The notes: generated from the letters alone by a model not told the origin. Counted from the first letter of the stretch, positions 37,705 through 48,442 are shown. The stretch is 64,000 bases of DNA from Ottowia beijingensis (GCF_013423955.1 NZ_JACCKX010000001.1:248001-312000), one strand, 5' to 3'. Translations and numbers: made by a program.

Positions 37705-38703
37705 ATGGCGGTTTACACCGAAGTCTCCGAGGACGAGGCCCGTGCCCTGCTGCATTCGCTGGGCCTGGGCGAGTTGACGTCGCTGCGCGGCATCGAGGGC
37801 GGCATCGAGAACACCAACTACTTCGCCAGCACCGAGCAGGCCGGCGAGCCGCGCGACTGGGTGCTCACGCTGTTCGAGCGCCTGACGCACGCGCAACTGC
37901 CCTTCTACCTGCACCTGATGAAGCACCTGGCCGAGCACGGCGTGCCCGTGCCTGATCCGCAGGCCAAGGCCGAGGGCGTGCGCATCGGCCCCGGTGAAGA
38001 CGACATCCTGCACACCGTGTGCGGCAAGCCCGCCGCCGTGGTCAACCGCCTGCGCGGCAAGAGCGAACTGGCCCCCGGCCCTGCGCACTGCGCCGCCGTG
38101 GGCGAGATGCTGGCGCGCGCCCACCTGGCCGCGCGCGACTACGACCGCCGCCTGCCCAACCTGCGCGGCCTGGCGTGGTGGAACGAGACCGTGCCGGTGG
38201 TGCTGCCGCACCTGGAGCCGGAGCAGGCCGCGGTGATCCGCGCCGAGCTGGCCTACCAGAACCACGTGGCCGCCAGCTCGGCCTATGCCGCACTGCCGCG
38301 CGGCCCGGTGCACGCCGACCTGTTCCGCGACAACGTGATGTTCGAGGGCACGCCCGAGCAGCCGGTGCTCAGCGGCTTCTTCGACTGGTACTTCGCCGGC
38401 GTCGACACCTGGTTGTTCGACCTGGCGGTGACGCTGAACGACTGGGCCATCGACCTGCCCACCGGCGCCACCGACGAAGCGCGCACCCAGGCCCTGCTGA
38501 ACGCCTACCAGTCGGTGCGCCCGCTCACCGACGCCGAGCGCCGCCTGCTGCCCGCCATGCTGCGCGCCGGCGCGCTGCGCTTCTGGGTGTCGCGCCTGTG
38601 GGACTGGCACCTGCCGCGCGAGGCCAGCATGCTGACGCCGCACGACCCGCGCCATTTCGAACGCGTGCTGCGCCAGCGCGTTGCCGCGCCGCTGCACGCA
38701 TGA
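37705..38703 (+). CDS. thrB: Homoserine kinase, aminoglycoside-kinase-like type
   Basis: Phosphorylates homoserine in threonine synthesis. 332 residues of the APH-fold ThrB common in proteobacteria: MAVYTEVSEDEARALLHSLG, the Gly-rich GIEGGIENTNYF, catalytic HADLFRDNVMFEG, and GFFDWYFAGVDTWLFDLAVT (the DxD metal site). The start ATG lies in the end of an ATAGCTG-like element (37669-37707). It overlaps the next gene by four bases. Confidence 0.95.
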   Translation: MAVYTEVSEDEARALLHSLGLGELTSLRGIEGGIENTNYFASTEQAGEPRDWVLTLFERLTHAQLPFYLHLMKHLAEHGVPVPDPQAKAEGVRIGPGEDDILHTVCGKPAAVVNRLRGKSELAPGPAHCAAVGEMLARAHLAARDYDRRLPNLRGLAWWNETVPVVLPHLEPEQAAVIRAELAYQNHVAASSAYAALPRGPVHADLFRDNVMFEGTPEQPVLSGFFDWYFAGVDTWLFDLAVTLNDWAIDLPTGATDEARTQALLNAYQSVRPLTDAERRLLPAMLRAGALRFWVSRLWDWHLPREASMLTPHDPRHFERVLRQRVAAPLHA

Positions 38704-39503
38704 AGCTCAACATCGTTCCCGCCCGCACCGGCACGCAGTGGGTGCGCGAAGGCGTGCGCACCTTCTTCAAACAGCCGCTGGCCATGGCCGGGCTGTTCTT
38801 CATGTTCATGGCCAGCCTGTCGGTGGCGGCCTTCATGCCGCTGGTGGGCGGCCTGCTGGCGCTGGTGCTGGTGCCGGCCCTCACGGCCGGGCTGATGGCC
38901 GCCGCGCGCGAGGCCGAGGCCGGGCGCTTTCCGATGCCGATGACGCTGTTCATCGCCTTCCGCCAGGGCCCGCAGGCCACGCGCGCCATGCTGATGCTGG
39001 GCGCGCTGTATGCCGTGGCCGTGCTGCTGGTGATGGGCGCCTCGGCGCTGATCGACGGCGGGCGCTTTGCGCAGCTGTATGTGGGCGGCGGCGGCATCAC
39101 GCCCGAGCTGGTGATGGACCCGCAGTTCCGCTTCGCCATGTGGATGTCCACCCTGCTCTACCTGCCGGTGTCGCTGGCCTTCTGGCATGCGCCGGCGCTG
39201 GTGCACTGGCACGGCGTGGCGCCGGTCAAGAGCCTGTTCTTCAGCCTGGTCGCGGTGCTGAAGAACACCCGCGCCTACCTGCTGTACGGCCTGATGTGGA
39301 TGCTGATGTCGTTTGCCGGCGGCATGGTGCTGCTGGTGTTGACGGCGCTGAGCGGCAGCGCCGCCGTGGCCTCGGCCGGCCTGCTGCCGGTGGCGCTGCT
39401 GATCGCGTCGATGTTCTTCACCTCGCTGTGGTTCACCTTCCGCGACAGCTTCTCGGACAGCGCCCCGCCCGGGGACGCCGCCGCGCCACCCGCGTCGGCC
39501 TGA
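38700..39503 (+). CDS. BPSS1780-family membrane protein
   Basis: 267 residues with about six hydrophobic segments (for example PLAMAGLFFMFMASLSVAAF, LLALVLVPALTAGLMAAARE, LVLLTALSG region). The start MKLNIVPARTGTQWVREGVR is typical of the BPSS1780 family, which often follows thrB in Burkholderiales. The ATG overlaps the thrB stop (ATGA), so the two are coupled. The function is unknown. Confidence 0.85.
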   Translation: MKLNIVPARTGTQWVREGVRTFFKQPLAMAGLFFMFMASLSVAAFMPLVGGLLALVLVPALTAGLMAAAREAEAGRFPMPMTLFIAFRQGPQATRAMLMLGALYAVAVLLVMGASALIDGGRFAQLYVGGGGITPELVMDPQFRFAMWMSTLLYLPVSLAFWHAPALVHWHGVAPVKSLFFSLVAVLKNTRAYLLYGLMWMLMSFAGGMVLLVLTALSGSAAVASAGLLPVALLIASMFFTSLWFTFRDSFSDSAPPGDAAAPPASA

Positions 39504-39590
39504 GCGTCACGGCAACGTCACACCAGCGTCAACCGGCTTTCACATGACCTCGGCAGCATGGGGCGGTTTCAACCGACCCTATCTGCCGAC

Positions 39591-41471
39591 ATGAACCTCG
39601 CCCTGCCCGCCTCCGCCGCGCCATGATGCTGGCCTCCATCGCCCTCGCCGCTGCCCTTGTGGCCTGCGGCGGCAGCGACGACAACGACACGCCGGCGCAG
39701 CAGCCGCTGGCGCTAACCATCGCCCACATCAACGACCACCACTCCAACCTGGACGCCTTCGCCGCCCAGACGATGAAGATCGGCGGCGTGGACACGCAGG
39801 TGGAGCTGGGCGGTTTTGCCCGCGTCTCCCAGGCCTTCAAGGCCTACGAAGGCCGCGACGACGTGCTGAAGCTGCACGCCGGCGACGCCAACACCGGCAC
39901 GCTGTACTACACCCTGTTCAAGGGCCAGGCCGACGCCGACCTGATGAACACCATCTGCTTCGACGCCATGGCCGCGGGCAACCACGAGTTCGACGACGGC
40001 GACGCGCAGTTCAAGAGCTTCATCGACCACCTGCACACCGGCGCCTGCCAGACGCCCGTGCTGGCCGCCAACATCAAGCCCCAGGTGGGCACGCCGCTGG
40101 CACCCAAGGCCACCGACGACTACCTCAAGCCCTACACCATCAAGACCGTGAAGGGCGTTCAGGTCGGCATCATCGGCCTCACCGTCAAGGGCAAGACGCA
40201 GAACTCCTCCAGCCCGCTGGCCACCACCGTGTTCGAGGACGAAGCCGTGGCCGCGCAGCGCACCATCGACCAGCTCAAGGGCCAGGGCGTCAAGCACATC
40301 GTGCTGCTGACCCACATCGGCTACCAGGACGACAAGCGCCTGGCCGCGCAACTGACCGACGTCGATGTCATCATCGGCGGCGACTCGCACACCCTGCTGG
40401 GCGACTTCTCGCACCTGGGCAGCGGCTATGCCGCGGCTGGCGCCTACCCCACGCAGGCGGTCAACAAGGACGGCAAGCCCGTCTGCATCGGCCAGGCGTG
40501 GGAATACAGCAAGGCCATCGGCGAGATGCGCGTGAGCTTCAACGACCAGGGCGAAGTCACCGCCTGCGGCGGCCAGGCCGCGCTGGTCATCGGCGACAGC
40601 TTCAAGCGCCAGGACGCCGAAGGCAAGTGGGCCGCCGTCGATGCCGCCACGCAGCAGCAGATCGTGGCCGCCGTCAACGCCGACCCGAGCCTGAAGATGC
40701 TGACCGCCGACCCCGGCGCCGCCGGCGTGCTGAAGGCCTATTCGGGCCAGGTCGATGAGCTGAAGAAGCAGACCATCGGCACCGCCACCGAGGCCCTGTG
40801 CCTGGTGCGCCCCCGGCCACACCACCAACCGCAGCGCCGGCACGCCCGGCTGCGAAGACGCCAACAAGCTGGCGCGCGGCAGCGACATCGCCCAGGTGGT
40901 GGCGCAGTCCTTCCTCAGCGCCAGCCTGCGCGCCGACATCGCCATCCAGAACGCCGGCGGCGTGCGCGTGCCGGTGAAGGCCGGCCCCATCACCATGGGT
41001 GACGCCTTCACCGTGCTGCCCTTCACCAACGTGCTGGTCGAACTGCCGCTGACCGGCGCGCAAGTGGCCGCCGTGCTGGAAGACGCCGTGGCCGCCTACC
41101 TGGACGCCGGTCAGGCCGAAGGCGGTGGCCACCCCTACGCCGCCGGCCTGCGCTGGCACCTGGACATGAGCCAGGCCAAGGGCGCGCGCTTCACGCAGAT
41201 CGAGGTGAAGGACCGCGCCACCGGCAACTGGTCAGCCATCGACCCGGCCAAGACCTACATCGTCGCCACCAACGACTTCATCGCCAAGGGCCAGGACGGC
41301 TACGCCACCTTCAAGCCCATCTACGACAGCGGCAACTACGTCAACAACTACCTGCTCTACACGCAGACCTTCGTCGACTACATCCGCGCTCAGGGCACGG
41401 TGAGCCGCCCCGCCGCCGGTGAGTACTCGCACCAGTCGGTGATCACCAAGGACGGCACCAAGCTGCCCTGA
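39591..41471 (+). CDS. Periplasmic 5'-nucleotidase/NAD nucleotidase lipoprotein (two frame breaks)
   Basis: A calcineurin-like metallophosphoesterase of the UshA/NadN group, about 627 residues, which hydrolyses nucleotides or NAD outside the cytoplasm. The lipobox is ALVACGGSDD. Metal-binding blocks are LTIAHINDHHSNLDAF, AMAAGNHEFDDGD, and GGDSHTLLGDFSH. The C-terminal 5'-nucleotidase domain holds DIAIQNAGGVRVPVKAGPIT. MNLALPAS at 39591 needs one base added near 39612 to reach MMLASIALAA; two bases are missing near 40815. NadN is favoured over UshA by overall look only. Confidence 0.88.
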
Positions 41472-41543
41472 CCGGCCCCGCGCCCGCCGCAGCGCCCGCC
41501 CTCGCCCGGCGGGCGTTGGCGCTTTCGGGCGGCTGCGGCGTTC

Positions 41544-41892
41544 GATGACGAATGACAAATGACCTCGCTGCGCTTCGATGACAAAGCGGCGGGGGTCTGG
41601 TTGAAAGCCCGCTGGAAAGCAGGCCCGCGCGGGGGGACCTGTCAAATTTTATTGATAGTCAAAACAGGCTCCAGCGCCTGTCTACCGGGCGCAAGCAGCT
41701 TCTCTATTGATATTTGACTTCCGCGCCAAATGGCTATCGCCTGATTTCGTCTGGCCAACCCAGCCGGCCGTTCTGCGCGGCTTGACGACGACATGACACC
41801 GGCGATGCGCGGAACGCCTCGCACGCCGCTGGCGTCATGGCGGCGCAGCCGCCGTCATCGAAGCGCAGCGAGGTCATTTGTCATTCGTCATC
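41544..41892. repeat. 349-bp element with perfect 39-bp inverted ends
   Basis: Positions 41544-41582 and 41854-41892 are exact reverse complements (outer GATGACGAATGACAAATGAC). The 271-base interior has no gene. It holds a reversed ATAGCTG element (about 41645-41720). A degenerate, shorter relative lies at 7742-7857. The structure resembles a MITE, but target-site duplications are not evident. The rest of 41472-41907 holds nothing else recognisable. Confidence 0.8.
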
Positions 41893-41907
41893 AGACGCGG
41901 CAGCGCT

Positions 41908-44392
41908 TCAATCCACCACCGTCAGCTTGGCCACAGCCAGCGCCAGCCACTGACGCCGTGGCGCGGAAAGCTGACCTGCGCGCGCGCATCGTCGCCCGTG
42001 CCTTCCACCGCCAGCACCTTGCCTTCGCCGAACTTGTTGTGAAACACCTGCTGGCCGGCGGCGATGCCGTGCGACGGCGCGGCCTTGCGCGGGGGCAGCG
42101 GCGCGGCGGCAAAGCTTGAATCGAGGGCACTGGTGCCCCAGGCGGGACGGGCGCCGGCAGCTCCTGAGACAGAAGCACCGATGTCGGCAAAGCCGCTGCG
42201 CCGCGGCGTGATCCACTTCAGCGCATCCTCGGGCAGTTCTTCCAGAAAGCGGCTGCGGATGTGGTAGCGCGTCTGCCCGTGCAGCATGCGCGTCTGCGCG
42301 TGGCTCAGGTACAGGCGCTTGCGCGCGCGCGTGATGGCCACATACATCAGGCGGCGCTCTTCCTCCAGCCCGTCCATGTCGCTCATCGCGTTCTCGTGCG
42401 GAAACAGGCCCTCCTCCAGCCCGGTGATGAACACGGCGTCGAACTCCAGCCCCTTGCTGGCGTGCACCGTCATCAGCTGCACCGCGTCCTGCCCGGCCTG
42501 GGCCTGGTTGTCGCCGGCTTCCAGCGCGGCGTGGGTCAGGAAGGCGGCCAGCGGGCTGAGGGTTTCCCCGGTGGCAGCGTCGGGGGCCAGGGAGGCCCCA
42601 CCCTCACCCATGCCCTCTCCCGCCAGCGGGAGAGGGAGTGAATCTGCGGCGCCCGGCTGTTGGCTCCCTCTCCCCGCTGGGGAGAGGGCAGGGGTGAGGG
42701 CAGCGGCGCATCCAGCATCGGCCCCTCCGGATCCAGCCCCTGGCTCACCGGGCTCTGCGTCAGCCCCGCCGTCTCATCCACCGGCAGCGCCACCGCATCG
42801 CGGCCGAAGCCTTCCTGCGTGACGAAGCTCTCGGCCGCGCTCGCCAGTTCCTCCAGGTTTTCGATGCGGTCGGCGCCTTCGCGGTCGGCGCGGTAGTGCT
42901 CGATCAGGCCGCTGGATTCCAGCATCGCCTCGATGATCTCGCGCAGCGTCTGGCCGGCGGTCTGCTCGCGCAGCACATCGATCTTCGCCACGAAGGCGCC
43001 CAGGTTGGCGCCGGCCTTGCCGCTCACGGCGCTCACCGCGTCGTGCAGCGAGGTGCCCACCGCGCGCGCCGCGTCCTGCAACTGCTCCAGCGTGCGCGCG
43101 CCGATGCCGCGCGGCGGAAAGTTGACCACGCGCAGAAAGCTGGTGTCGTCGCGCGGGTTCTCCAGCAGGCGCAGGTAGGCCAGCGCGTGCTTCACCTCCG
43201 CCCGCTCGAAAAAGCGCAGCCCGCCATACACGCGGTACGGCACGCCGGCGTTGAACAGCTGTGTCTCGATCACCCGGCTTTGCGCGTTGCTGCGGTACAG
43301 GATGGCGATTTCCTTGCGCTCGTAGGCCTCGCCCTTCACCAGCTGGCGCAGCTCATCGACCACCCATTCGGCTTCGGCGAAGTCGCTCGGGGCTTCATAG
43401 ACGCGCACCGGCTCGCCCGCGCCGGCGTCGGTGCGCAGGTTCTTGCCCAACCGCCTTTTGTTGTGGGCGATCAGCGCGTTGGCCGAGTCGAGGATGTTGC
43501 TGTGGCTGCGGTAGTTCTGCTCCAGCTTGATCTGGTGCTGGACGTTGAACTCGCGCACGAAGTCGGCCATGTTGCCCACGCGCGCGCCGCGAAAGGCGTA
43601 GATGCTCTGGTCGTCGTCGCCCACGGCCAGCACGGCGCCGCCGCCCTCGCCCGGCAGCCCGGCGATCATCTTGATCCAGGCGTACTGCAGCCGGTTGGTG
43701 TCCTGAAACTCGTCGATCAGGATATGCCGAAAGCGCCGGCGGTAATGCTCGCGCACCGCGTCGTTGTCGCGCAGCAGCTCGTAGCTGCGCAGCATCAGCT
43801 CGCCGAAATCGACCACGCCCTCGCGCTGGCACTGCTCTTCATACAGCTGGTAGATCTCGGCCTTCTTGCGGCTTTCGCCGTCGCGCACTTCCACATCGCC
43901 GGGGCGCAGGCCGTCTTCCTTGCAGCCGCTGATGAACCACTGCAGCTGCTTGGGCGGAAAGCGCTCCTCGTCCACGTTGAACTGTTTGCACAGCCGCTTG
44001 ATGGCCGAGAGCTGGTCCTGCGTGTCGAGGATCTGGAACGCCTGCGGCAGATTCGCCAGCTTGTGGTGCGCGCGCAGGAAGCGGTTGCACAGCCCGTGGA
44101 AGGTGCCGATCCACATGCCGCGCACGTTCAGCGGCAGCATGGCCGTCAGCCGCGCCACCATCTCCTTGGCCGCCTTGTTGGTGAAGGTGACGGCCAGCAC
44201 CCCACCGGGCGACACCTGGCCGGTCTGCAGCAGCCAGGCGATGCGCGTGGTGAGCACGCGCGTCTTGCCCGAGCCGGCGCCGGCCAGGATCAGCGCAGGC
44301 TCGGGCGGCAGGGTGACGGCGGCGCGCTGTTCGGGGTTGAGGCCGGCGAGGATGGGCAGGTCGGTGCCGGTCGGTGAACTGTCTGCAAGCAT
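41908..44392 (-). CDS. uvrD: DNA helicase UvrD/Rep type (two frame breaks and a repeat insert)
   Basis: An SF1A helicase of about 828 residues for mismatch and excision repair. Motifs are ALILAGAGSGKTRVL (Walker A), VLAVTFTNKAAKEM, ILIDEFQDTNRLQY (Walker B), LAVGDDDQSIYAFRGA, IKLEQNYRSHSNIL, LMTVHASKGLEFDAVFI, and LMYVAITRARKRLYL. Breaks occur near 42590 and near 41950 (FPRHG then ALAVAKLTVVD expected). Between ETAGLTQSPVSQG and SPLAAFLTHAALEAG lies a translated palindromic repeat (PLPSPLPSPQRGEG and HSLSRWRER), about 42590-42720. It falls at a surface-loop position that varies in the family, so the protein may tolerate it. Confidence 0.92.
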
Positions 44393-44523
44393 CTCGTCGA
44401 TTGTAGAAAGCGACGAGGCATGAGTAGTCGTTGCCCGTTGGGTTGACGCCTATCGCCTAGGCTGTAATGCCCTGCCCATATGGCGCATTCATCCAGCCCA
44501 TCAAAGAGAGGAGACCTCGCACC

Positions 44524-45203
44524 ATGCACGCCCGCCTTCGACATCGACGCCGCTGGCATACCGCCGCCGCCACCGCCCTGCTGCTCGGCCTGGTGGCGTG
44601 CGGTGGCTCGGACGACGATGCACCCACGACGGGAAACGAGGGGACGACCCCGCCCCTGCCCGCCGCGACCGCGCCGCCTCCCCGGTGCCCAAGTTCACCT
44701 ACGCGCCCGACCCGCAGGTCTGCGCATGGGTCGATGCGCACGTCAAGCCGTTCCAGTGGCCGGCGACCACCGTCGGCCCGCGCACCTGGCCGGAAGTGGC
44801 GCCCGTAATCACCCATGCCCATCCGGTACGCGACGCGACGGGCACGCCGTACTACACGGTCGAGTCAAACGACTGGGTGCTGTCGGCCCATTACGCCGGG
44901 CAGGCACAGGCGCTGGGTGTACCGCCCGCCACCTTCGCGGATCCGGCAGACGGCCGTGCCGTGTGGCGACCTCACACCCGACTCTGGGCGCAGCAATTGG
45001 CCTGCACGCATGACCTCGCGCTCGACAGCTTCAGCGATACCCGCGTCAGTGCCTACATGCCGGACGAGGTCGCTGCCCGGCTGGCGCATGAGCAGTACGC
45101 CGTGCGGATCAGTCAAACCGATCTCTGCGCGCCGTCCGACTTCGTCTTCACTGGCATGCAGCCGCCCCCGCTGCCGCCCGAATGCGATGCACCCGCCCGG
45201 TAG
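44524..45203 (+). CDS. Hypothetical lipoprotein (one frame break)
   Basis: The start MHARLRHRRRWHTAAATALL leads to the lipobox GLVACGGSDDD. The mature part continues in a second frame from PVPKFTYAPDPQVCAWVDAH to the stop at 45201-45203; one C is missing near 44690. It has about 226 residues and five cysteines in the mature part. No family is recognised. The lipobox context ACGGSDD is shared with the nucleotidase at 39591. It is divergent from uvrD. Confidence 0.7.
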
Positions 45204-45258
45204 CCGGCCATCGCCGTAGCAACGCCACGCGCCCTGCCAACCCCACTAGAATCAAGCA

Positions 45259-45289
45259 CCGGGCCCAAGTTTTCTTGGCCCGGTTTTTT
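45259..45289 (+). terminator. Rho-independent terminator before guaC
   Basis: CCGGGCCCAAG (45259-45269) pairs with CTTGGCCCGG (45274-45283), with one bulged C, followed by TTTTTT. It ends the lipoprotein transcript, or acts as an attenuator for guaC. Confidence 0.8.
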
Positions 45290-45371
45290 GTGCCCGCCAC
45301 AACGCGCGGTGCAAACGCCGCGGCCAGGCCAAGCGCCCATCTTTTCAACTTTTGAATGGAGCTTGGGTTCA

Positions 45372-46349
45372 ATGGAAATCTTCGACTACGACCACATCCT
45401 GCTGCTGCCGCGCAAGTGCCGCGTGCAGAGCCGCAGCGAGTGCGATGCCAGCATCGAATTCGGCGGCCGCAGCTTCAAGCTGCCGGTGGTGCCCTCCAAC
45501 ATGAAGACGGTGGTGGACGAGCCGATGTGCGAATGGCTGGCCGCGCACGGCTACTTCTACGTGATGCACCGCTTCGACCTCGACAACGTGGCCTTCGTCC
45601 GCGCCATGAAGGCCAAGGGCTTGTTCGCCTCGATCTCGCTGGGCGTCAAGCAGCCCGACTACGACACGGTGGACCAACTGGCCGCCGAGGGGCTGGTGCC
45701 CGAATACATCACCATCGACATCGCCCACGGCCACGCCGACACGGTGCGCGAGATGATCGGCTACCTGAAGAAGAAGCTGCCCGGCAGCTTCATCATTGCC
45801 GGCAACGTGGCCACGCCCGAAGCGGTGATCGACCTGGAAAACTGGGGCGCCGACGCCACCAAGGTGGGCGTGGGCCCGGGCAAGGTGTGCATCACGCGGC
45901 TGAAGACGGGCTTTGGCACCGGCGGCTGGCAGCTCAGCGCGCTGAAGTGGTGCGCCCGCGTGGCCACCAAGCCCATCGTGGCCGACGGCGGCATCCGCCA
46001 CCACGGCGACATTGCCAAGAGCATCCGCTTTGGCGCCACCATGGTGATGATCGGCTCGCTGTTCGCGGGGCACGAGGAATCGCCCGGCCGCACGGTGGAG
46101 GTGGATGGCGAGCTGTTCAAGGAGTACTACGGCTCGGCCAGCGACTTCAACAAGGGCGAATACCGCCACGTCGAAGGTAAGCGCATCCTGGAGCCGATCA
46201 AGGGCAAGCTGGCCGACACGCTGGTGGAGATGGAGCAGGACGTGCAAAGCTCGATCAGCTACGCCGGCGGCAAGAAGCTGCTGGACATCCGCAAGGTGAA
46301 CTACGTCATCCTGGGCGGCGACAACGCGGGCGAGCACCTGCTGATGTGA
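45372..46349 (+). CDS. guaC: GMP reductase
   Basis: Reduces GMP to IMP with NADPH in purine salvage. 325 residues of the IMPDH/GMPR barrel: [31 protein letters not shown], the catalytic Cys loop [39 protein letters not shown], and the flap-like end [20 protein letters not shown]. The start at 45372 matches the family; an in-frame extension upstream reads the terminator. Its last 60 bases are duplicated at 46528. Confidence 0.94.
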   Translation: MEIFDYDHILLLPRKCRVQSRSECDASIEFGGRSFKLPVVPSNMKTVVDEPMCEWLAAHGYFYVMHRFDLDNVAFVRAMKAKGLFASISLGVKQPDYDTVDQLAAEGLVPEYITIDIAHGHADTVREMIGYLKKKLPGSFIIAGNVATPEAVIDLENWGADATKVGVGPGKVCITRLKTGFGTGGWQLSALKWCARVATKPIVADGGIRHHGDIAKSIRFGATMVMIGSLFAGHEESPGRTVEVDGELFKEYYGSASDFNKGEYRHVEGKRILEPIKGKLADTLVEMEQDVQSSISYAGGKKLLDIRKVNYVILGGDNAGEHLLM

Positions 46350-46527
46350 GGCGCGGCGCCTCCTGTGTTGTGGGAGCGGGCTTGCCCGCGATGCAGCGTC
46401 TGCAGTGGGCGAAGCGCCCATCGCGGGCAAGCCCGCTCCCACAAGAGAATCACAAGCCAAATTAGGCTCTAGCGCCCGTCCAGCAAGCGCGAGAAGCTAC
46501 CTAAATAATAGCGTCAGAGAATCCAGC
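46286..46527. repeat. Tandem duplication, copy 1 (guaC tail + REP + ATAGCTG element)
   Basis: It starts in the last codons of guaC and contains a REP-like hairpin with perfect 25-bp arms (46369-46393 and 46419-46443). A reversed ATAGCTG element (about 46452-46508) follows. It is followed head-to-tail by copy 2. Confidence 0.85.
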
Positions 46528-46769
46528 CATCCGCAAGGTGAACTACGTCATCTTGGGCGGCGACAACGCGGGCGAGCATCTGCTGATGTGAAGCGCGGCG
46601 CTTCCTGTGTTGTGGGAGCGGGCTTGCCCGCGATAGCAGCGTCTGCCGCGGGCGAAGCGCCCATCGCGGGCAAGCCCGCTCCCACAAAAACCACAAGCGA
46701 AATCAGCCTCCAGCGCCCGTCCAACAAGCGCGAGCAGCTATTCAACCCATAGCGTCAGAGCATCCGGTT
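46528..46769. repeat. Tandem duplication, copy 2 with guaC remnant
   Basis: Same order at an offset of 242 bases. A 20-codon guaC remnant ([20 protein letters not shown] then stop at 46589-46591) comes first. A REP hairpin (46611-46634/46663-46686) and an ATAGCTG element follow. Substitutions (for example ATCTTGGG for ATCCTGGG) show the copies have diverged, so it is not an assembly duplicate. The right end overlaps the last codons of the TSUP gene. Confidence 0.85.
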
Positions 46770-47516
46770 GACGGCGTTCAGCATCAGCATCACGCCGCTG
46801 GCAACGAGCAGCGCGCAGATCACGCGGCGCAGCGTGGCCACCGGCACGCGGTGCGCCAGCGCATGGCCGACCAGCACGCCAATGACGGCGATCGGCAGCA
46901 GCACCAGCAGGCGCTGCCACATCAGCGGGCTCGACAGGCGCCCGTTGGCCGCCATCATCCCCAGCACCATCAGCACGGCGACCACGATCAGCGCCGGCGT
47001 GGTGGCGCGCATGGCGCGCGCGTCAAAGCCGCGCCGTGCCAGCCAGGCCAGCAGCAGCGGCCCGCCGGTGGCGAACAGCATCAGCACCCCACCCACGCCC
47101 GCGCCATACAGTGCGCCCAGGCCGGGCCGGGGCGCGGGCGGCGCCACTGCAAGCACCGCGCGCTGGCGCAGCGCCTGCACGCCCACCCAGGCCACGTAGG
47201 CGCCCAGCACCAGCAGCGGCAATGCCGAGGTCATGCGCGTGGCCAGCCACAGCCCAATCAGGCCGCCCGCCAGCATGCCGGGGCCCAGGTAGCGCAACTC
47301 GCCCCAGCGCACCTCGCGCAGGTTCAGCCCGCCCATCAGAACCGACGCCACCACGTCCATCACCAACACCAGCGGCACCACGTCCACCAGCGGCCAGCGC
47401 CAGGCCAGCAGCGGCACCGAGATGAGCGCCGAGGCAAACCCGGTCAGGCCCAGCGCCACATAGCCCAGCGTGACCACCAGGGCGGGATAGGCCATGTCGG
47501 CCCAAGCAAATTCCAT
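46755..47516 (-). CDS. TSUP (TauE/SafE) family permease
   Basis: 253 residues, about eight hydrophobic helices: ALVVTLGYVALGLTGFASAL at the start, PGMLAGGLIGLWLATRM, the second-half repeat GALYGAGVGGVLMLFATGGP, and LLVLLPIAVIGVLVGHALAH. This family exports sulfite or organosulfonates or takes up small anions; the substrate is unknown. MEFAWADMAY is the preferred start; another ATG is five codons upstream. The last codons lie in the duplicated repeat block. Confidence 0.88.
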   Translation of the reverse strand: MEFAWADMAYPALVVTLGYVALGLTGFASALISVPLLAWRWPLVDVVPLVLVMDVVASVLMGGLNLREVRWGELRYLGPGMLAGGLIGLWLATRMTSALPLLVLGAYVAWVGVQALRQRAVLAVAPPAPRPGLGALYGAGVGGVLMLFATGGPLLLAWLARRGFDARAMRATTPALIVVAVLMVLGMMAANGRLSSPLMWQRLLVLLPIAVIGVLVGHALAHRVPVATLRRVICALLVASGVMLMLNAVNRML

Positions 47517-47542
47517 GATGGGCGCGAGCATACCTGTGCGCG

Positions 47543-48442
47543 CTAATCGCGCAGGCGTTCATCGACAAAGCGGCGCAGCACCTGCATCACCGGCGCCTCG
47601 GTGCGGCCAGCCAGGCGCACGTAGGCAAAGCGCGCGCCAGCCACCAGCGGCGGCGCCATGCGCAGCTCGGCCAGTTCGCCCGCCTCGATGCCGGCGCGCG
47701 CGGCGGCCACCACGCCCAGGAACACGGCGTCGGTCTGCCGCACCGCGTCGAGCAGGCTGCCCACGTCCTCGCACACCAGCGCCGCCATGCGCGCCGGATC
47801 GGCGCCGGGGCCGTAGTGCGCGACGAAGATGCGCGCCACCTCGTCCGACAGCGGCGTGGTGGCCACGGGATAGCGCATCAGTTCGTCGAAGGTGACGTCG
47901 TCGCGCTGCGCCAGCGGGTGCGCGGCGCGGCAGACGAAGCCGCCGCGCAGCTCGGTCAGCGGCTCGATCACCAGGTCGGCCGCGGGCGCGATGCGGCGTG
48001 CGTCGATCACCAGCGCGTCCAGCTCGCGCTGGCGTAGCTGGTGCACCTGCAGCTCGGTCGAACCGCGGGCGATGGCCACGCGCACCTCGGGGTAGCGCGC
48101 AGCCACGTGGCTGAGCAGCGGCGTCATCAGCAGCGCGCCGGGGCCGGAGCCCAGGCCGACGCGGATGGTGCCCGCCTCGCCCTGGCGCAGCAGCTCGGCG
48201 CTGCGTTCGATCTCGGCCGCCTCGAGCACGATGCGCTGCGCGCGCGCCAGCACCGCCTCGCCCAGCGGCGTGAGCGTGCTGCGCCGGCCGCTGCGGTCGA
48301 TCAGGCGCGCGCCCAGTTCGTCCTCCAGCCCCTGCAGGCTGCGGCTGAGGGCCGATTGCGTCAGGTGCATGCGCTCGGCCGCGCGCGAGAACGAGCCTTC
48401 CTCGGCCAGCGCCATCAGGTGTTCGAGTTGCCGCAGGTTCAT
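47543..48442 (-). CDS. LysR-type transcriptional regulator
   Basis: 299 residues. The N-terminal winged helix is MNLRQLEHLMALAEEGSFSR, AAERMHLTQSALSRSLQGLE, DELGARLIDRSGRRSTLTPL. It is followed by a periplasmic-binding-protein-like effector domain. It is divergent from the Bug-type gene (125 bases between), so it probably regulates that gene and itself; the gap is AT-rich (TTGATAAGTTGAATTCAATT), which is unusual here and fits a promoter/operator zone. Confidence 0.93.
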   Translation of the reverse strand: MNLRQLEHLMALAEEGSFSRAAERMHLTQSALSRSLQGLEDELGARLIDRSGRRSTLTPLGEAVLARAQRIVLEAAEIERSAELLRQGEAGTIRVGLGSGPGALLMTPLLSHVAARYPEVRVAIARGSTELQVHQLRQRELDALVIDARRIAPAADLVIEPLTELRGGFVCRAAHPLAQRDDVTFDELMRYPVATTPLSDEVARIFVAHYGPGADPARMAALVCEDVGSLLDAVRQTDAVFLGVVAAARAGIEAGELAELRMAPPLVAGARFAYVRLAGRTEAPVMQVLRRFVDERLRD

